A stretch of 64,000 nt of DNA from JAJVID01 sp035714085 (GTDB lineage Bacteria; Acidobacteriota; Blastocatellia; RBC074), in contig DASTMP010000008.1 of NCBI GenBank assembly GCA_035714085.1, forward strand, positions 1 to 64,000, written 5' to 3'. Shown here in pieces: positions 37,326-47,939 of this stretch (position 1 is the stretch's first letter; each line of letters starts with the position of its first letter). Below the pieces are notes generated by a model. It worked only from the letters and a program-made list of their open reading frames with translations. It was not told the origin of the DNA and ran no database searches. The position numbers were made by a program, and so were the translations under genes.

Positions 37326-37352
37326 CACATGCCATATGAAATATGGCATGTG
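37326..37352. repeat. Short perfect palindrome CACATGCCATAT
   Basis: CACATGCCATAT (37326-37337) and its complement (37341-37352) surround a 3-nt loop. It lies between purN and the epimerase. Related sequence (ATATGCCATACGGCATG) is found at 47949-47984, where it is inside a coding region. Confidence 0.7.
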
Positions 37353-37376
37353 GCAAAGGGAACGGACACTATAACT

Positions 37377-37982
37377 CTATTGCCCATCGATCACTCGCCG
37401 CCCTTCGATCCTGAATCGGCCGCTCAGCGTCAGAGCCACTGCCTCGGCATATATTCTGTGTTCCTCGACCAGAATTTTAGCCGAAAGCGTTTCTTCAGTG
37501 TCGCCAGGCAGCACGGGCACGGCGGCTTGTTTGACAATCGGGCCGTGATCCAACTCTTCGTCAACCAGGTGGACAGTGCAGCCCGAAAATTTCACGCCGT
37601 ATTCAATCGCCTGTCGCTGCGCGTTGAGTCCGGGGAAGGCCGGAAGCAGGGACGGATGGATGTTCAGAATGCGCCCCTCGAATTCGCGCGCGAACCATGG
37701 CGAGAGCAACCGCATGTAACCGGCCAGACAGACCAGATCGACTTCGCGGGCGCGCAATTCGGCGGCCATCGTCCGGTCGTGCTCTTCGCGCGTCTTCCCG
37801 CGGTGATCGAGCGTGACGGCCTCGACGCCGTGTTCGCGCGCCTTTTCAAGCCCCGCGGCGTCCGGGACGTTGCTGATGACGATTGCGACCTCGGCTCCGG
37901 GGATGCGCCCGTCGGCGACCGCCCGGATGAGCGCCAGCATGTTCGACCCGCGGCCTGAAATCAGGATGCCAATTCTTTTCAT
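37377..37982 (-). CDS. purN: Phosphoribosylglycinamide formyltransferase
   Basis: Third step of purine synthesis: transfers formyl from 10-formyl-THF to GAR. A typical PurN of 201 aa: MKRIGILISGRGSNMLAL at the N-terminus (SGRGSN phosphate loop), GYMRLLSPWF, NIHPSLLPAFPGLNAQ (catalytic Asn and His) and CTVHLVDEELDHGPIV (catalytic Asp). ATG 37982 is the natural start; the open frame extends 48 residues upstream through the GATCGAG repeats into the preceding gene's end, which is clearly not coding. purM and purF lie upstream on the same strand, separated by an S9 peptidase and other genes. Confidence 0.95.
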   Translation of the reverse strand: MKRIGILISGRGSNMLALIRAVADGRIPGAEVAIVISNVPDAAGLEKAREHGVEAVTLDHRGKTREEHDRTMAAELRAREVDLVCLAGYMRLLSPWFAREFEGRILNIHPSLLPAFPGLNAQRQAIEYGVKFSGCTVHLVDEELDHGPIVKQAAVPVLPGDTEETLSAKILVEEHRIYAEAVALTLSGRFRIEGRRVIDGQ

Positions 37983-37999
37983 TGCTACTTGGAAAATCA

Positions 38000-38079
38000 A
38001 CCACGAAGATCGAGGATCGAAGATAGAAAGATCGAGGTTCGCAATATGTGCAATGGCGTGATCTTCGATCCTCGATCTT

Positions 38080-38101
<22 letters not shown>
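38000..38101. repeat. GATCGAG-family hairpin, copy 1
   Basis: Left arm about 38006-38037 (GAAGATCGAGGATCGAAG...), right arm about 38061-38101. Units of GATCGAG/GATCGAAG are tandem in both arms. The right arm overlaps the C-terminal codons and stop (TAG at 38082-38080) of the S9 peptidase gene. Similar hairpins are at 46544-46676 and 54124-54222. Confidence 0.9.
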
Positions 38102-40614
<2,513 letters not shown>

Positions 40615-40631
40615 TCGCGATTCTCGTTTTT

Positions 40632-40803
40632 CGTCCCGGAGGGACATCGGATATTAGCCGGTGGGGAAACCACCGGTATTGGAGGCGATCTGGATTCGCG
40701 CCCTGGAAGGGCGCCTGATCGAAGCTTTGGTCTCTCGCCCTTTCAGGGCTGGAAGAGTTTGGGCGCTGATATCCCGGTGGTTTCTCCACCGGCTAATATC
40801 CTC
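40632..40803. repeat. Nested inverted repeat with GATATTAGCCGG arms
   Basis: Outer arms 40650-40679 and 40768-40800 share ATTAGCCGGTGG and GGAAACCACCGG (with one small indel). Inside, CGCGCCCTGGAAGGGCGC and CTCGCCCTTTCAGGGC form a second inverted pair. It fills the purM-S9 peptidase spacer. Its nested architecture is like the element at 735-983 but the sequences differ. Confidence 0.82.
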
Positions 40804-40833
40804 CGGCGCGGAAGAACATTTTTATGGTCTGAT

Positions 40834-41871
40834 TCAAACGAACCGCACCTTCCCGTTTCCATTGACGACCTCGCCGATGACGTAATACTCCTGGCGGGCG
40901 CAATTGAACTTGTCTTCGATAAATTGCAGGAACTTAGGACCAGCGATGACGACCATGCCAATGCCTAGGTTGAACGTGCGCAGCATGTCTTCGCTCGGCA
41001 CGCCGCCGATCTTCCGCAGCAGATCGAAGACCGGCAGGACGGGCCAACTCCCTTCTTTGAGCGCCACGTCGACATTGGCCGGTAGGATGCGCGGGATGTT
41101 TTCGACAAGTCCGCCGCCGGTGATGTGCGCCAGGCCCTTGATGACGCCTTCGTGTTCGATCAGGCGTTCGAGGGCCGGCAGATAGCATTTATGAGGCTTC
41201 AACAGCTCTTCAGCGGCGGTGCAGCCGAGTTCGGGCACGGTCTGATCGAGTTTATATCCGGCGGTATCGAAGAATAGCTTGCGCGCCAGGCTGTACCCGT
41301 TAGTGTGCAGACCCTCGGACGGCAACCCGACCACGATGTCGCCCTCCGTGATGCGCGCGCCGTTGATGATCCTATGACGGTCGACCACGCCGACGATGAA
41401 GCCTGCAAGGTCGTATTCGCCGTCGGCGTAAAGTCCGGGCATCTCGGCCGTCTCGCCTCCGAGCAGCGCGCAGTTGCTCTCACGACAGCCGGTCGCTAGC
41501 CCATCGACAATTTGGGAGACGACCTCGGGGTCTAGCTTGCCCGTGGCGATGTAATCGAGGAAGAAAAGCGGCCTGGCGCCTTGAACCAGAATGTCATTGA
41601 CGCAGTGCGCCACAAGGTCGTGACTGATTGTGTTATGGACGCCTGTGGCGAAAGCTACTTTCAGCTTAGTGCCGACTCCGTCGCAACTCGAGACCAGAAC
41701 CGGCTCGCGCGTGTCGGGGAAAACGCCGTTGAACATCCCGCCGAAGCCGCCTATTTCTGAAAAGACGTTCTCGTTGAACGTCGAGCGCGCCAGCTTCTTG
41801 ATCTGTTCAGTCGCCTGGTTCGCGGCGTCGATGTCGACGCCGGCGTCCTTGTATCTGATCGGGTCTTTCAT
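40834..41871 (-). CDS. purM: Phosphoribosylformylglycinamidine cyclo-ligase (AIR synthetase)
   Basis: Fifth step of purine synthesis, closing the imidazole ring with ATP. Standard length (345 aa). Motifs: YKDAGVDIDAAN at the N-terminus, SCDGVGTKLKVAF, GGETAEMPGLY, GDIVVGLPSEGLHTNGYSLA, HITGGGLVENIPRILP and the C-terminal FNLGIGMVVI. ATG 41871 overlaps the stop of the DUF3006 gene (41868-41871), so the two are co-translated. The order purF, metallohydrolase, DUF3006, purM on one strand looks like a single transcript from the promoter before purF. Confidence 0.96.
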   Translation of the reverse strand: MKDPIRYKDAGVDIDAANQATEQIKKLARSTFNENVFSEIGGFGGMFNGVFPDTREPVLVSSCDGVGTKLKVAFATGVHNTISHDLVAHCVNDILVQGARPLFFLDYIATGKLDPEVVSQIVDGLATGCRESNCALLGGETAEMPGLYADGEYDLAGFIVGVVDRHRIINGARITEGDIVVGLPSEGLHTNGYSLARKLFFDTAGYKLDQTVPELGCTAAEELLKPHKCYLPALERLIEHEGVIKGLAHITGGGLVENIPRILPANVDVALKEGSWPVLPVFDLLRKIGGVPSEDMLRTFNLGIGMVVIAGPKFLQFIEDKFNCARQEYYVIGEVVNGNGKVRFV

Positions 41872-42131
41872 AACTTGAACTTGGTTTGTTGAGGATCGCT
41901 GCCTTCGGTCAATCGCCTTTTCAATTCGGTGACGCTTCGAAGCGTCTCCTCACGGCTTTCGGGATCGAGTTGAAAAGTGATCACCAGATGATCGCCGGCT
42001 TCGGTTCCCGGCGGAAGATATTCGAGCGGCAGGTCGAATTGGACGCCGCTGTCGTCGCTGAGCAAGATCACCGCCAAACCCGATTCGATTCGGTCAATGA
42101 AGGCTTTAATTGGCTCGTTGCTGTTCGACAT
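41868..42131 (-). CDS. DUF3006 domain protein
   Basis: An 87-aa protein. KAFIDRIESGLAVILLSDDS at the N-terminus and LPLEYLPPGTEAGDHLVI match DUF3006, a small beta-rich family often encoded next to ComEC-like metallohydrolases; that neighbour is present here. No signal peptide or membrane segment. Function unknown. The start ATG 42131 lies directly beside the GGTGTCAG repeats, without an obvious purine-rich site. Its tail is basic (LKRRLTEGSDPQQTKFKL). Confidence 0.83.
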   Translation of the reverse strand: MSNSNEPIKAFIDRIESGLAVILLSDDSGVQFDLPLEYLPPGTEAGDHLVITFQLDPESREETLRSVTELKRRLTEGSDPQQTKFKL

Positions 42132-42140
42132 AATTTATAT

Positions 42141-42233
42141 CAGGTGTCAGGTGTTAGGTGTTAGGTGTCAGGTGTCAGTAAAAGAGCGATTTCGCAGATT
42201 CCTACCTGAAACCTGAAACCTGGAACCTGACAG
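42141..42233. repeat. GGTGTCAG-family inverted repeat
   Basis: Tandem AGGTGTCAGGTGTTAGGTGT units (42141-42178) face ACCTGAAACCTGAAACCTGG units (42204-42233). The right arm and part of the left arm encode the last 19 residues and stop (TGA, 42170-42168) of the metallohydrolase on the minus strand. Confidence 0.85.
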
Positions 42234-43154
42234 AAGCGCGACCTGAATCGTTTGCTTGGCGGTGTGAATCTCGAATTTATTACCGTCTGTGACGATTGCG
42301 ATCTCGCCGTTCAGGTCGGTTCGGTAAATTTTCACACCGGCTTCTTGCAAACGATCGAGCGTCTGCGGCGCCGGGTGGCCGTACCTATTTCCCGCCCCGA
42401 CGGAAATGACGGCTGCTTCGGGCGCCACAGCTTCCAGGAATTTGGCGCTGGTCGCGTAGCGCGAGCCGTGATGGCCGACCTTTAAAACCTGCGCGCGGAG
42501 CGGAACGCCGGATTTCATCATCAAATCTTCGGTCTCTGTTTCGGCGTCGCCGGTGAAGAGCATCGAGAAATTGCCGTAGGTCAGCCGCAACACGACGGAG
42601 TTCGCGTTCTCGACGCTCCCGCCTCGGCGGACTTTCGTGATCCATTGGCCGTTGCCCTCCGGATTGAGGACTTCAAACTCGACGCCGGAATCGAGGTCGA
42701 ACTTCATTCCCTTCTTCGCCTCGATGAATTTGATCCCCTTCTCCTTGATGGCGCGCAGCATCCGCTCATATTCCTTACTCGCGTAGATCTGGCCGCTGTC
42801 GAGGAAGTTTTTGACTCCGAAATTTTCAATGACCAGCCTCATTCCGCCGATGTGATCGGCGTGGGGATGCGTCGCCACGGCCAGATCGAGCGATTGGATA
42901 TTTCTCTTTCGCAGCGCGGCTACCACCTCGTCGCCTGCCTGCGGCAGCCCGGCGTCGATCAAAACCGATTTTCCTTCGGGAGTGATGATCAAAAATGAAT
43001 CGCCCTGACCGACGTCGAGCGCATAAATTTGCAGCCGCCCTTGAGTGACAAAGGGCGTCGGGATTTGCTGCGGTCGATGGCGCAGCCAATATATGACGCC
43101 GACGATTATGGCCGCGACCAGCGCAATTGCGAAAAGAACTCTTAAACCCTTCAC
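42168..43154 (-). CDS. ComEC/Rec2-like MBL-fold metallohydrolase
   Basis: Membrane-anchored beta-lactamase-fold hydrolase (328 aa) like the C-terminal nuclease-like domain of ComEC. A single N-terminal helix (VLFAIALVAAIIVGVIYWL) is followed by QIYALDVGQGDSFLIITPEG, ATHPHADHIGGM (metal ligands), FTGDAETETE and VLKVGHHGSRYATS. It would act outside the membrane, possibly on DNA or another phosphodiester. ATG 43154 lies 18 bp after purF. The final residues (GSRFQVSGRNLRNRSFTDT) are encoded by the GGTGTCAG repeat, so the protein carries a repeat-derived tail. DUF3006 downstream is a usual partner. Confidence 0.87.
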   Translation of the reverse strand: MKGLRVLFAIALVAAIIVGVIYWLRHRPQQIPTPFVTQGRLQIYALDVGQGDSFLIITPEGKSVLIDAGLPQAGDEVVAALRKRNIQSLDLAVATHPHADHIGGMRLVIENFGVKNFLDSGQIYASKEYERMLRAIKEKGIKFIEAKKGMKFDLDSGVEFEVLNPEGNGQWITKVRRGGSVENANSVVLRLTYGNFSMLFTGDAETETEDLMMKSGVPLRAQVLKVGHHGSRYATSAKFLEAVAPEAAVISVGAGNRYGHPAPQTLDRLQEAGVKIYRTDLNGEIAIVTDGNKFEIHTAKQTIQVALLSGSRFQVSGRNLRNRSFTDT

Positions 43155-43172
43155 CGCTTAACCTGGCGCCGT

Positions 43173-44582
43173 TTAATCAGCGGTCACCGACTCTCGTTCC
43201 CTGTAAGTCTGATCGTGAATGTCAATCGCCGTCGGGTAATCGCCCGTGTAACACGCCGTGCAGTGCTTGGCGTCGCCGGGATCGCCCACCGCCTCGAGCA
43301 GCCCTTCGATGCTCAGATAGCCAAGCGAATCGGCGTCGAGGTAGCGCCGGATCTCTTCGATCGAGTTCTGGGACGCGATCAACTCCTCTTTCGTCGGCGT
43401 ATCGACCCCGTAATAACACGGCGCGATGGTGGGAGGGCAACTGATGCGCATGTGAACTTCGACCGCGCCCGCGTCGCGCACCATCTTGACGATCTTTTTC
43501 GAGGTCGTGCCGCGCACTATCGAATCGTCGATCAGGACTACGCGTTTGCCCTCGATCAGATCGCGCACCGGGTTGAGTTTGATCTTCACGCCGAAATGCC
43601 GGATCTGCGAGTGCGGTTCGATGAATGTGCGCCCGACGTAATGGTTCCGCACCAGCGCGAATCGGAATTTCAACCCCGACTGCGCGGCGTAGCCAATTGC
43701 CGCCGCGACGCCGGAATCGGGCACGGGCGCGACGATGTCGGCGTCTGCCGGACATTCCCGCGCCAGTTGTTTGCCCATCCGGTGACGGCTCTTGTTGACG
43801 CTGCGGCCGAAGACCAGTGAATCCGGGCGCGAGAAATAGACATGCTCGAAGATGCAATGTGTCACCCGCTTCGGCTCGAACGCGTAAAATGAATGCAGGC
43901 CGCGCGAATCGACGATGACGATCTCTCCCGGTTCGACGTCGCGAATGTAGTTCGCGCCGATCAGGTCGAAAGCGCAGGTCTCCGACGCGAAGACCGTGGC
44001 CCCGTCGAGGGCGCCTATGCAGAGCGGGCGGAATCCGCGCGGGTCGCGCACGGCTATGACGCTCTCGGGCGTGGCGAAAAGCATCGAGAAGGCGCCTTCA
44101 TCGTCCTTCAACGCCTCGACGATCGCGTCGACGACGTTCTCCTTCCGGGAGCGGGCGATCCGATGCAGCACGACTTCGCTGTCTGAGGTCGAAGAGAAGA
44201 TCGCGCCCTCCATTTCGAGCCGATAGCGAGCCTCAGTCGCATCGGGCAGATTGCCGTTGTGGCAGAGCGCGATCTGACCGAAGCCACATTTGACCAGGAA
44301 AGGCTGGGCCTCATTGATGCTGACCTTGCCGGCCGTCGAATAACGCACGTGGCCGATGGCCGCGCGGCCGGACAACCGGGAGAGGCTTTTCTCCTGAAAG
44401 ATGTCGTTGACATGCCCCATTCCGCGCTCGAGGTGAAGCGCCGAGCCGTCGGAGGATACAATCCCGGCGGACTCCTGGCCGCGGTGCTGCAGCGCGTAGA
44501 GACCGAGGTAAGTCAGGCGCGCCGCTTCTTCATGGCCGAAAATGCCGAAAACACCACACTCTTCTCTGAATTTGTCGAACAT
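43173..44582 (-). CDS. purF: Amidophosphoribosyltransferase
   Basis: First committed step of purine synthesis: PRPP plus glutamine to phosphoribosylamine (469 aa). An eight-residue propeptide (MFDKFREE) precedes the nucleophile Cys in CGVFGIFG, as in the autoprocessed Bacillus-type enzyme. ALQHRGQESAGIV and GHVRYSTAG follow; the phosphoribosyltransferase loop is VVLIDDSIVRGTTSKKI. The C-terminal CTACYTGDYP matches cysteines that bind the 4Fe-4S cluster in this class. ATG 44582. A good promoter lies at 44628-44656, and the downstream metallohydrolase, DUF3006 and purM genes are probably co-transcribed. Confidence 0.96.
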   Translation of the reverse strand: MFDKFREECGVFGIFGHEEAARLTYLGLYALQHRGQESAGIVSSDGSALHLERGMGHVNDIFQEKSLSRLSGRAAIGHVRYSTAGKVSINEAQPFLVKCGFGQIALCHNGNLPDATEARYRLEMEGAIFSSTSDSEVVLHRIARSRKENVVDAIVEALKDDEGAFSMLFATPESVIAVRDPRGFRPLCIGALDGATVFASETCAFDLIGANYIRDVEPGEIVIVDSRGLHSFYAFEPKRVTHCIFEHVYFSRPDSLVFGRSVNKSRHRMGKQLARECPADADIVAPVPDSGVAAAIGYAAQSGLKFRFALVRNHYVGRTFIEPHSQIRHFGVKIKLNPVRDLIEGKRVVLIDDSIVRGTTSKKIVKMVRDAGAVEVHMRISCPPTIAPCYYGVDTPTKEELIASQNSIEEIRRYLDADSLGYLSIEGLLEAVGDPGDAKHCTACYTGDYPTAIDIHDQTYRERESVTAD

Positions 44583-44627
44583 ATCTAATCAAATTGGTCT
44601 ACAGTGGCAATCAGCTAAGTGACACTT

Positions 44628-44656
44628 AGTATAAACAATCCTGCTCGGGATGTCGA
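44628..44656 (-). promoter_or_regulatory. Sigma-70 type promoter of purF
   Basis: On the minus strand TCGACA (44656-44651) and TATACT (44633-44628) are separated by exactly 17 bp, each matching the consensus at five of six positions. Transcription would start near 44621, giving a leader of about 38 nt. The -35 box lies at the very edge of the purine-rich repeat block. Confidence 0.6.
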
Positions 44657-44657
44657 A

Positions 44658-44812
44658 AGAGGAGGGGGGGCGAGGGAGAGGGGGAGTGAGAGAGCAAGAG
44701 ATGAAGAGGCGCGGGGACGAAGAGACGCATTTTCTCTCCCGCTCTCCCTCGCCCCCTCTCCTTGTCTCCCTGTCTCCCCTTGTCCCCTTGTCCCCTTGTC
44801 CCCTATCATTGG
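44658..44812. repeat. Purine-rich hairpin with CCTTGTCC tandem array
   Basis: Left arm about 44659-44695 (GAGGAGGGGGGCGAGGGAG...) pairs with 44731-44760 (CTCTCCCGCTCTCCCTCG...). Then come tandem TGTCTCCC and CCTTGTCC units to about 44803. It occupies the divergent spacer between purF and the zinc-ribbon SUMF1 gene. The TCTCCTTGTC unit matches the insertion in the kinase gene at 19141-19208. Confidence 0.85.
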
Positions 44813-44864
44813 GCCTACCGTGGGACAATGTTTTTTCCAGAAAGATTTTTAGGCGATCAGGGTT

Positions 44865-46541
44865 ATGTACTGCGCAGCCTGTAATCTGAATTATTCCGAC
44901 CGTCTGAATTATTGTCGCCGCTGCGGACAATCGCTGGTTCATTCATACAGTGATCCGGTGATGGACACCGTTTGCTGCACCCGTTGCGGGGCGCGAACGA
45001 CCAAGGGGGAGAAAGTCTGCCGGCAGTGTGGCGCCAGCGCCGCGTCGTCCGCTCCGGAGCCCGTCGTGGGCGCCTGTTCTCAATGCGGCGGTTCGTGGCG
45101 CAGCGGCTGGCTGTTTTGCAAGACCTGCGGCATCGATCGTGACCATGCGTTGCTGCTGCCGACCTCGATGCCCGCCGGGGCGCCGCCGGCGCGAGACGCG
45201 ACCGCTTTCGAAGCAGAAGACTTGCCCGAGATCGCAAAAGTCTCCTGCAAGCGCTGTGGAGCGATGGCAAAGCCTTTTTCGCGCTATTGCGAAACCTGCG
45301 GCAATACGCTCGACCTCTCGAAAGGAGTCCCTCCGAAGGAACCGGAGGAATACGAAGAGGATCAGGGTGTAATTACCGGAAAGCTGGTCGTGCCGCCCGT
45401 GGCCGCCGCATTCAGGACGCAGGCGGATTTGCCGACAGGCAGTTTGCAGGCCTCGATCTCGAATCGCGGCCAGCGTCCGCTTGAAGCTTTCGGGGAGCCT
45501 GGCCGCGCCGGACGCAGGACGGTGGCTGTCAATGATTCTCCGACGTCCGATTTTCGCGCGGCGACGGATCCTCTCTCCGGCAGACCGACCGATCCGAACT
45601 CGGGACCGAGAATGAGGTCTTTCGAGCGACCCATTTCGAGTGGAAGAACGGAACAATTGGTCGAGCGGAGCGATTCGCGGGGCGCCATCCTGGTCTGGAT
45701 AATCATCGCGGCTCTCGCTGTGGGCGCCGCATATGTCGCCTGGCGGTTGTGGACCAAACAGATGAATCTCTCGCGGTCTCACCGCCCGGCGCCGGAACAA
45801 TCGCCGTCCCAACCCCCGCCTGGCCTGGTCGGCGCCACGCCGCAGGCTTCGCCAATCCCCAGACAAACCGCCGCGCCTGAAGGCATGGTCTTTGTGCCCG
45901 GAGGGACTTTCAAGATGGGGCGCGACGACGGCGTCGAAATTGAACGCCCAGCCCACATCGTCGAGGTCAAACCTTTCTTCATCGATCTTAAGGAAGTGAC
46001 GAACGAAGAATATCAACGATTCATTTCGGCCACGAAGCGCCGGGCGCCGGCGCATTGGATCGGAGGAAAGATTCCCGGCGGCCAAATGAAATTTCCCGTC
46101 ATCAACGTGTCGTGGAGCGACGCGAACGCTTACGCGCGATGGTCGAAAAAGCGTTTACCTACCGAAGCCGAATGGGAATTCGCCGCGCGCGGAACCGACG
46201 GTCGCGTCTACCCTTGGGGTAACGAATGGAAACCGGATTACGCAAACGCCGGGCAGGGGAAAAAGGGACGGCTCTTCGAAACAGGACGCTACGTCGCCGG
46301 CGCCAGTCCTTTCGGCGCGCTCGATATGTGCGGCAACGTTTGGGAATGGACGGCGAGCGACTTCAAGGATTACCCCGGCCGCAAAATCGCCTCTTCGCTC
46401 GCCAGCGCAGGGTTGAAAGTGATTCGCGGAGGCGCTTATGATGCTGGGCTTAAAAACGCCACAACGACCTATCGCGGGGCCGTCTCCCCCGACCGCGCTT
46501 ACGATAAAACTGGATTCCGCTGCGCGCGCGACGCCAAGTAA
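44865..46541 (+). CDS. Zinc-ribbon, membrane-anchored SUMF1-fold protein
   Basis: A 558-aa protein with four N-terminal zinc ribbons (CAACN/CRRCG, CTRCG/CRQCG, CSQCG/CKTCG, CKRCG/CETCG; about residues 3-145), a low-complexity linker, one transmembrane helix (about 271-290, VWIIIAALAVGAAYVAW) and a C-terminal SUMF1/FGE-like domain (about 338-558, MVFVPGGTFKMGRDDG, RLPTEAEWEFAARGTDG, MCGNVWEWT). The cysteines used by true formylglycine-generating enzyme in its last strand region are missing (VIRGGAYDAGLKNATTTYRG), so sulfatase activation is unlikely; a binding or scaffold role is inferred. The zinc ribbons would be cytosolic, the SUMF1 domain outside. Confidence 0.85.
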   Translation: MYCAACNLNYSDRLNYCRRCGQSLVHSYSDPVMDTVCCTRCGARTTKGEKVCRQCGASAASSAPEPVVGACSQCGGSWRSGWLFCKTCGIDRDHALLLPTSMPAGAPPARDATAFEAEDLPEIAKVSCKRCGAMAKPFSRYCETCGNTLDLSKGVPPKEPEEYEEDQGVITGKLVVPPVAAAFRTQADLPTGSLQASISNRGQRPLEAFGEPGRAGRRTVAVNDSPTSDFRAATDPLSGRPTDPNSGPRMRSFERPISSGRTEQLVERSDSRGAILVWIIIAALAVGAAYVAWRLWTKQMNLSRSHRPAPEQSPSQPPPGLVGATPQASPIPRQTAAPEGMVFVPGGTFKMGRDDGVEIERPAHIVEVKPFFIDLKEVTNEEYQRFISATKRRAPAHWIGGKIPGGQMKFPVINVSWSDANAYARWSKKRLPTEAEWEFAARGTDGRVYPWGNEWKPDYANAGQGKKGRLFETGRYVAGASPFGALDMCGNVWEWTASDFKDYPGRKIASSLASAGLKVIRGGAYDAGLKNATTTYRGAVSPDRAYDKTGFRCARDAK

Positions 46542-46543
46542 AC

Positions 46544-46676
46544 GAAGGATCGAGGAGTGAGGGTTGAGGATCGAGGATCGAGGATCGAGGATCGAGGATC
46601 GAGGGGCGCCATGCATGACTCGATCCTCGGTCTTCTATCATCTATCTTTTATCTTCAATCCTCGACCCTCTTCGTT
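46544..46676. repeat. GATCGAG-family hairpin, copy 2 (overlaps a gene start)
   Basis: Left arm 46544-46602 has six tandem GAGGATC units; right arm about 46617-46676 is the complementary ACTCGATCCTCGGTCTTC stretch. The arm begins 2 nt after the stop of the preceding gene. The ATG of the next gene (46611) sits in the short loop, and the right arm encodes its signal peptide. Confidence 0.9.
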
Positions 46677-47939
46677 TCTTTTGTCTTCTCCATTCTCATC
46701 TTTTCTCAGTATGCCTTTGCGCAAACCCCGGCGGGCCGCGAAGCGCTCAAACCAGCCCAAACAGATAAAAATAAATCCGTCGCCGCGCCCGCCAAGTCCT
46801 CGAAGTCGGACAAGTCACGCAACCCCGCGCCCAACCGGAAGCCGTCATCGAAATCGACCTCGGTCAGGGCAAAGCTGACCATCGTCGCCCCGCCGGGGAC
46901 GGCGGTCGAAGTCGATGGCAAACGGCGCGGAGTCGTGGGCGCCCGTGGCGATTTGACTCTGCCAGGACTCGCGCCCGGCGACCACAGACTGAAGATTGTC
47001 GCTGACGGCTATGAGCCCTGGCGCGGCACGTTCGTGATGAGCGTGGCTTCGACGAGATTCGAGCCGCCGTTGATAAAGAAGCCCCCGACGGGGCGACTGG
47101 TCTTGACCGCGGATGAGCCGGGAACCGAAATCCTTATCGATGAAACCCGCAGCTTTACGATACAGCCGTGGCAGGTCAGGCTCATTGTCGATGTGGCTCC
47201 GGGGCAACGCCAATTGCGCGCGATCAAACCCGGGTTCAAAGAGTGGAGCGGGACTGTGCTTGTCAAGTCCAACGAAACCGCCACGGTTAATATCGACCTC
47301 AAGCGCATCTTCGATATGGAAATGCTCCGCGTCTCCGAAGGCCCCTTCATTTGCGGCGCCGATCGGGGCGCGAAAGATCAACGCCCCGCTCATCAAGTCC
47401 TCACGCCGGAGTTCGAAATCTCGCGCACTGAAGTAACCAACCGGCTCTACAAAATTTTCGTTGACGCCACCAATCATCCCGCGCCTCAGGGACTTGATTA
47501 TGGGTGGAACGAAAATAATTATCCTCCCGAGCAGGACGATTTTCCCGTCGTCTTCGTGAGCTGGGAAGACGCCGTGGCCTATTGCAAATGGCTGTCGGAA
47601 CAAACCGGACGTCGCTACCGCCTGCCCACCGAGGCGGAATGGGAGAAAGCGACGAAACTCGGAGGCAATCAGTACAAATCCGCCGGAAAGGTTTGGGAGT
47701 GGTGTTCAGATTGGTATGACCCAGATTATTACAAAGCCCGCGAGCGCATTAACCCTCAAGGGCCGGCCCACGGAAAGCTCTATAAGATACTTGGACGCGA
47801 GGGCGAGGCGAGGGTGATTCGCGGCGGCGGCTTCGGATTCGGCAGCGTGACGCGCCGCGCAGCCGAGAGAAACTATTTCTTTCCCACAATGACCCGCTCC
47901 GACATCGGGTTCCGAATTGTTCGTGAGGTGAGTGAATGA
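46611..47939 (+). CDS. PEGA-domain and SUMF1-fold exported protein
   Basis: A 442-aa exported protein. The signal peptide 'LLSSIFYLQSSTLFVSFVFS' to FAQ is largely encoded by the right arm of the GATCGAG hairpin. Two PEGA-like beta domains (about 85-235: APPGTAVEVDGKRRG, ADEPGTEILIDETRS) precede a SUMF1-like domain (MLRVSEGPFICGADRG, YRLPTEAEWEKATKLGG, WEWCSDWYDPDYY). As in its neighbour the FGE cysteines are absent (VIRGGGFGFGSVTRRAAER). ATG 46611 is chosen because GAGGGG lies upstream; the frame is open to 46557 through the repeat. Its stop overlaps the next start (ATGA). PEGA domains suggest a surface location. Confidence 0.83.
   Translation: MHDSILGLLSSIFYLQSSTLFVSFVFSILIFSQYAFAQTPAGREALKPAQTDKNKSVAAPAKSSKSDKSRNPAPNRKPSSKSTSVRAKLTIVAPPGTAVEVDGKRRGVVGARGDLTLPGLAPGDHRLKIVADGYEPWRGTFVMSVASTRFEPPLIKKPPTGRLVLTADEPGTEILIDETRSFTIQPWQVRLIVDVAPGQRQLRAIKPGFKEWSGTVLVKSNETATVNIDLKRIFDMEMLRVSEGPFICGADRGAKDQRPAHQVLTPEFEISRTEVTNRLYKIFVDATNHPAPQGLDYGWNENNYPPEQDDFPVVFVSWEDAVAYCKWLSEQTGRRYRLPTEAEWEKATKLGGNQYKSAGKVWEWCSDWYDPDYYKARERINPQGPAHGKLYKILGREGEARVIRGGGFGFGSVTRRAAERNYFFPTMTRSDIGFRIVREVSE

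Noticed and set aside
44943..46085. 380-codon minus-strand ORF opposite the zinc-ribbon SUMF1 gene
   Set aside because: The plus strand carries clear CxxC pairs and a SUMF1 fold; the reverse frame is without pattern.
46544..46610. Tandem GATCGAG units considered as a CRISPR array
   Set aside because: Units are 7-8 bp without spacers and are mirrored as a palindrome; no cas genes in the window.
44865..47939. Sulfatase-activating (formylglycine-generating) function for the two SUMF1 proteins
   Set aside because: The active-site cysteines in the C-terminal motif are absent and no sulfatase gene is nearby.
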